Assembly (NCBI RefSeq): GCF_033807715.1
Contig: NC_084601.1
Location: 1,085,001 to 1,149,000, forward strand
Source: Cololabis saira
Taxonomy: Eukaryota > Chordata > Actinopteri > Beloniformes > Belonidae
Direction of reading: 5' to 3'
DNA length: 64,000 nt
How positions within the stretch are numbered: the first letter of the stretch is position 1; every line of letters starts with the position of its first letter. Made by a program: the position numbers and the translations under genes. This document shows, in pieces, positions 60,622-64,000 of this stretch. Under the pieces are notes generated by a model. It did no database searches, was not told the origin of the DNA, and worked only from the letters and a program-made list of their open reading frames with translations.

Positions 60622-61500
60622 TACACACTGGCTTGTTCACCTGCATGCTTGCTCTGTAGTTTTTGGGGTTAGTTAGCGGTAGCTTAGCTCAGACTGTGAT
60701 TTGGGTCGATTGCTGCTCATGTTTTGGTCGGCTCTGTGTCGGTTTTGTTGGTTTTGTGTTTTGTTTGTGGTTTTTGTTGCAGATTTCCAGTGCTTGACGT
60801 GAGGCCTCCGTGTGTTCCTGCTTCCTGGATTGGCAGTGGATGTCTATGTATGTGTACGCATATGTATGCGTATATATATGTATATATATTAAATATAGTA
60901 ATAATGCACATATATGCCTTTGGTTTTTATCGTTATGGTATCAATCATTAATATGTGTGCTGACAAGGGAAAAAAAAAAAAGAGACACAAAAATACTGCA
61001 GATATGGATGCTCTGTACTGTCAATATTTTTCTTTTTTCAACTACCAGTCTTTAAATATGTTGTCTTTTTGTTATATACTTCTACACGTATGCATGTTTC
61101 TCATGGTTTGTGGATTCAGTTGCTGGAAATCTCACCATGGGTGCTTTTCCACTCCTGGGAACAACTGCTACACTGCAGAGAGGGAGAGGAAAAACCTCCC
61201 AACATTTGGACAATTATGGCAATAAAACAAATTGATAGATTGGCAGAGTCTTGCATGAGCCTCAACCTGGATGGAGAGCTGGCCATTGTTCTTCTGGGCA
61301 GAAGCTGCATAATTCACTTTCTATACTGGACGGTTGGCAGTGGCAGCAAGCAAACGTTGCTCTATTATTATTCGTTGTTTTTTCCTTCTCATCTTATGGG
61401 AATTTCAAAACATCTTCTTCCAGAAGACAAAAAACAAACGTGATCTCCCCCTTCAGATGTTAGAATTTTAATTTGATTGCGGCAATCATTAAACTTTGTT
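60618..61500 (+). other. Unclassified segment, possibly LINE leader
   Basis: TAGTTAGCGGTAGCTTAGCTC and a T/G-rich leader (60660-60800) precede several overlapping frames at 60914-61463. The longest (61069-61443, 124 codons) includes RLAESCMSLNLDGELAIVLL. I do not recognise a domain. The leader-like composition resembles 5' regions of fish LINEs, but the assignment is weak. Confidence 0.25.
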
Positions 61501-62774
61501 AGCCTTAGAGCGTTTGTTACTCGTAAAATAAAATAATCATTTATGCAAATGTTGAACATGGTACAAAAGTGATGAATGGATTAGAGCTGGAGTCAGCAGA
61601 GCTAAATGGGCTGGTAGTCATAGCGATGCGTCTCCCAAGACCAGACACAGCACTTGTGATTATAAATCTGAGGAGCAGAATAAACACATCTATTTAAATG
61701 AGCGCCGCACACACTCGCATGAAAGCTCTCTCAGGATAAAGGAGCGATCAGAAGGGACACCAGGCACGGTGGCTGAAAGCTGCGCTAGCGCTTTCAGAGC
61801 CGTGAGTGTCAGACACTTAGCTTAATGTCTGTGAGAAAGTGCAGATTTCATCACTGAGGAATGCTGGGAAACTTAGGAAGCAGAACAAAGTTTATCCAGT
61901 CGCTAAAGAAAACCGAGTGACAGCATTCCCGAATGCGGCTTATCTTTCTACTTCCTGCAGGAACAACAGACACACACACGCACTGTTGTTTCTTTCCATT
62001 TGTCAGGGCTTTTTAAGGAGTTAGTTCTGAGTTCAGGGTTTCATCTATGAGAAATGGAAGTGAGTTAGTCTGAACCAACTCTGACAGAGTGGTTTGTTTA
62101 TTGAAAAATTGATGGAGTGCTGAGCATTATTTTTCCTTTTCTCTCTCCTTCCACTGCTGAACCTGTCGCTTCAGTCTGAATGCGTCCTAAGTTACAGTAA
62201 TATACAAGTGTAAATGGAGTGTAGAGACATTTCTCGCCCTGCAGAAAAACATGCCAAGTGTGTGTTGATTGAAAGCAACAAAGTAAAATTGACCCTAAGA
62301 AAATAAGACCATTTTGGTTCTGCCACGTCTCTTCATCCTCCTCTGGTACTCCACTGTCTTTCTTTCCTTGTTGTCTCCTGTTATTTGTTGATTTTTGAAT
62401 AAAAATTGGTAGCTACGGTGGTTCACAGCTCAAAATATTAAGTTTACAGCAAATGCTGAAATAATAATTAGGGCTACATTTGGATCTCATTTAACATATA
62501 CATTTAAAAAAAAGTAAATGTGTTCATCACAAAATGTAAATATTTGGTATAAGATTTAGTCAGATACTGATACCAGAATTGGAAATACCTGCCTGAAGTA
62601 AGGGTAGCTGTGAGTGTTTCCATGTTCGCACCATCCAATATGGTGTATGAGATGGTTTTAAAATCCTACCAGGAAGACTGCAACACGCTCCATGAGGGAC
62701 TGTGGTTTCCGGACTGAAACTGGAACAATGTTGGGCAAAACTGTCAAATGAACCAGCGCGGATGACCAGCCCCT
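61501..62774. other. Sequence without recognised gene
   Basis: A small inverted repeat CTGAAAGC...GCTTTCAG lies at 61773-61797. No exon or element end was recognised. Confidence 0.4.
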
Positions 62775-62918
62775 GTAAAGCTGGGCAGACACTGCAATAT
62801 TTTAAATTGTTTGATTCAGCCCCATCTCAAACTGCACGACTAAATCGCTGAGTTCAAAAGTTCACAGCCCACAATTTATGGTCTAACACTGTACGACCCG
62901 ATGCTCGGATGCTCCGTC

Positions 62919-63046
62919 TGCTCACACTATACGATCATAATGCTCACGTCTGCTCACACTATACGATCATAATGCTCACGTCTGCTCACACTATACGATC
63001 ATAATGCTCACGTCTGCTCACACTATACGATCATAATCCTCACGTC
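62919..63046. repeat. 32-bp tandem repeat, four units
   Basis: CTCACACTATACGATCATAA recurs with exact 32-bp spacing (ACGATCAT at 62931, 62963, 62995, 63027). The units are nearly identical, with one G to C change in the last. Confidence 0.9.
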
Positions 63047-63270
63047 GGACTTCTGTGTACTGGAACTCGAGGCCGTCCTGCCCATTTTTTTTAATAAAAA
63101 ATCACAGCATATCTGTAACGTTTCTGATTGGGTGGGAACTGCGCATCATTTTTAGACACAACAATGAACGCATACCGCAAAAGTTGTGTCTCGGCGGAGG
63201 GACCAGCAAAATGAGAACAACAGAGAAGTGTTCAGAACAGCACACAGAGCACACACTGAAGGCGGTGTGT

Positions 63271-63335
63271 GTCGCCGCGTACCCTACGCCGTAGGCTCTG
63301 CGTTGGTGTAACGGGGAACCATAAATCAGCCTTTA
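63271..63335. repeat. GC-rich palindromic repeat, right half
   Basis: CGCCGCGTACCCTACGCCG to GGAACCATAAATCAGCCTTTA. It has the same core as the copies at 30287 and 42663. Confidence 0.7.
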
Positions 63336-63459
63336 GCAATTTGTGCCATTCTGTGTGGCGATAAATGAAAAAAGATTAGACAACGGCGTGATTGGACAAG
63401 GAATTGGCTGGGCAGACGTGGGAAATGCGGTCTTTTTTTCTGCTATTAAAACATGATTT

Positions 63460-63800
63460 CCATCCATCCATTGTCCGTCGCTTATGCGTTCCCGGGCCGC
63501 AGGGGCAGCAGCCTCAACAGAGATGCCCAGACCTCCTTCACCCCAGACACTTCCTCCAGCTCTTCCTCCAGCTCTTCCTCCAGCTCTTCCTCCAGCTCTT
63601 CCTCCAGCTCTTCCTCCAGCTCTTCCTCCAGCTCTTCCTCCAGCTCTTCCTCCAGCTCTTCCTCCAGCTCTTCCGGGGGGAGTCTGAGGCGTTCCCAGGC
63701 CAGCCGAGAGACATAGTCTCTCCAGCGTGTCCTGGGTCTTCCCCTGGGTCTCCTCCCGGTGGGACATGCCTGGAACACCTCCCTAGGGAGGAGGGACATG
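63460..63800 (-). pseudogene. C-terminus of a Rex3-type LINE ORF with an expanded Glu-Leu-Glu-Glu repeat
   Basis: On the minus strand it reads REVFQACPTGRRPRGRPR, then TRWRDYVSRLAWERL, the diagnostic C-terminal block of Rex3. Next comes PPEELEE followed by a tandem ELEE expansion, then EVWASLLRLLPLRPG and a stop, with an ATGGATGG-type 3' tail near 63462. The frame is intact through the repeat because the unit is 12 bp. The remainder of the LINE is absent upstream on that strand, where a second tandem repeat begins. Confidence 0.85.
63553..63672. repeat. 12-bp minisatellite inside the Rex3 frame, ten units
   Basis: CCTCCAGCTCTT repeats perfectly from 63553 to 63672. It encodes ELEE in the LINE frame on the minus strand. 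Confidence 0.95.
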
Positions 63801-63970
63801 CCTGGAACACCTCCCTAGGGAGGAGGGACATGCCTGGAACACCTCTCTAGGGAGGAGGGACATGCCTGGAACACCTCTCTAGGGAGGCAGGACATGCCTG
63901 GAACACCTCTCTAAGAGGGAGGGACATGCGTGGAACTCCTTCCTAGGAGGGAGGAACATGCCTGGAACTC
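63761..63970. repeat. 32-bp minisatellite derived from Rex3 sequence, seven units
   Basis: GGGACATGCCTGGAACACCT plus CCCTAGGGAGGA repeats with 32-bp spacing from 63761, with increasing differences towards 63960. The unit is the DNA that encodes REVFQACP of the adjacent Rex3 C-terminus. The period is not a multiple of three, so the frame is not kept. Confidence 0.9.
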
Positions 63971-64000
63971 AATTCAATTCAATTTTATTTATATAGCGTC
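63971..64000 (-). mobile_element. LINE 3' tail at the window edge
   Basis: CAATTCAATTCAATTTTATT and TATATAGCGTC are the reverse complement of the (GAATTG)n tail at 3700-3788. The element continues beyond the window. Confidence 0.7.

Larger units (their letters stand above)
62775..63345. mobile_element. Probable non-autonomous DNA element with internal tandem repeat
   Basis: AAAGCTGGGCAGACACTG followed by CTCAAACTGCACGACTAAAT and GTTCACAGCCCAC are phrases of a recurrent fish repeat. The matching right terminus is not visible; the region ends in a piece of the GC-rich palindromic repeat. Confidence 0.45.

Noticed and set aside
63453..63716. Poly-serine frame (and Ala-Leu-Pro, Gly-Arg frames) across 63540-63680
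   Set aside because: Different readings of the 12-bp CTCCAGCTCTTC minisatellite. Only the minus-strand ELEE frame continues the Rex3 protein on both sides.

Overview
The window is vertebrate genomic DNA, almost certainly from a ray-finned (teleost) fish. The evidence is the repeat content: Rex3-type, L1/Tx1-type and restriction-endonuclease-type LINEs, Tc1/mariner and hAT elements, TTAA-flanked DNA transposons, fish-type tRNA-derived SINEs, and many long (CA)n/(GT)n tracts. No prokaryotic gene organisation is present. I would guess a percomorph, but the species cannot be read from the sequence.

Host gene. A GC-rich, CpG-rich block at about 3880-4263 looks like a promoter plus first exon. It has an inverted CCAAT box, a GC box and a strong splice donor after CAG at 4263. 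A second exon-like segment at 43909-44043 has a pyrimidine tract and AG acceptor, an ATG, a 42-codon open frame with a signal-peptide-like hydrophobic stretch, and a GTAAGG donor. The simplest reading is a plus-strand gene with a mostly untranslated exon 1, an intron 1 of about 39.6 kb, and a coding exon 2. I do not recognise the gene. Everything else is intronic or intergenic sequence and mobile DNA.

Layout. 1-850: 5' piece of an APE-type LINE. 1.5-3.8 kb: a TG...CA element, a SINE, LINE tails. 3.9-4.3 kb: promoter and exon 1. 9.1-9.9 kb: a fold-back element and a SINE. 11.8-12.2 kb: convergent (CA)n and (GT)n tracts. 13.4-15.2 kb: a broken Rex3. 15.5-22.3 kb: one L1 copy with matching 15-bp target-site duplications, shredded by three hAT elements, one hAT end nested inside the third, a 59-bp LINE tail and a SINE. 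24.5-26.2 kb: a nearly intact Tc1 element with a complete DDE transposase that has lost its ATG; it sits in the exact centre of an 84-bp palindrome. 29.8-31.1 kb: a TTA-flanked DNA element. 34.6-37.6 and 41.8-43.3 kb: two copies of one TTAA-flanked transposon, each carrying a 29-bp minisatellite; one copy has a hAT insertion and the other shows the empty site. 39.3-40.8 kb: another TTAA element with a hAT inside. 49.9-51.85 kb: a minus-strand LINE of the R2-like (restriction-like endonuclease) group. 54.3-55.1 kb: an unclassified repeat containing a 29-nt stretch identical to part of that LINE. 57.3-57.7 kb: a palindromic Tc1-type MITE. 58.5-60.6 kb: long GT/CA arrays. 62.8-64 kb: a DNA element and a Rex3 3' end in which two different minisatellites have grown out of coding sequence.

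No new defence, metabolic or signalling system is visible. The interest is in transposon archaeology: re-use of one target site by two hAT elements, a Tc1 insertion centred on a perfect palindrome, a filled/empty-site pair inside the window, a templated filler insertion, and minisatellites born from a LINE reading frame. Family names come from recognition of sequence motifs, not from a database search.
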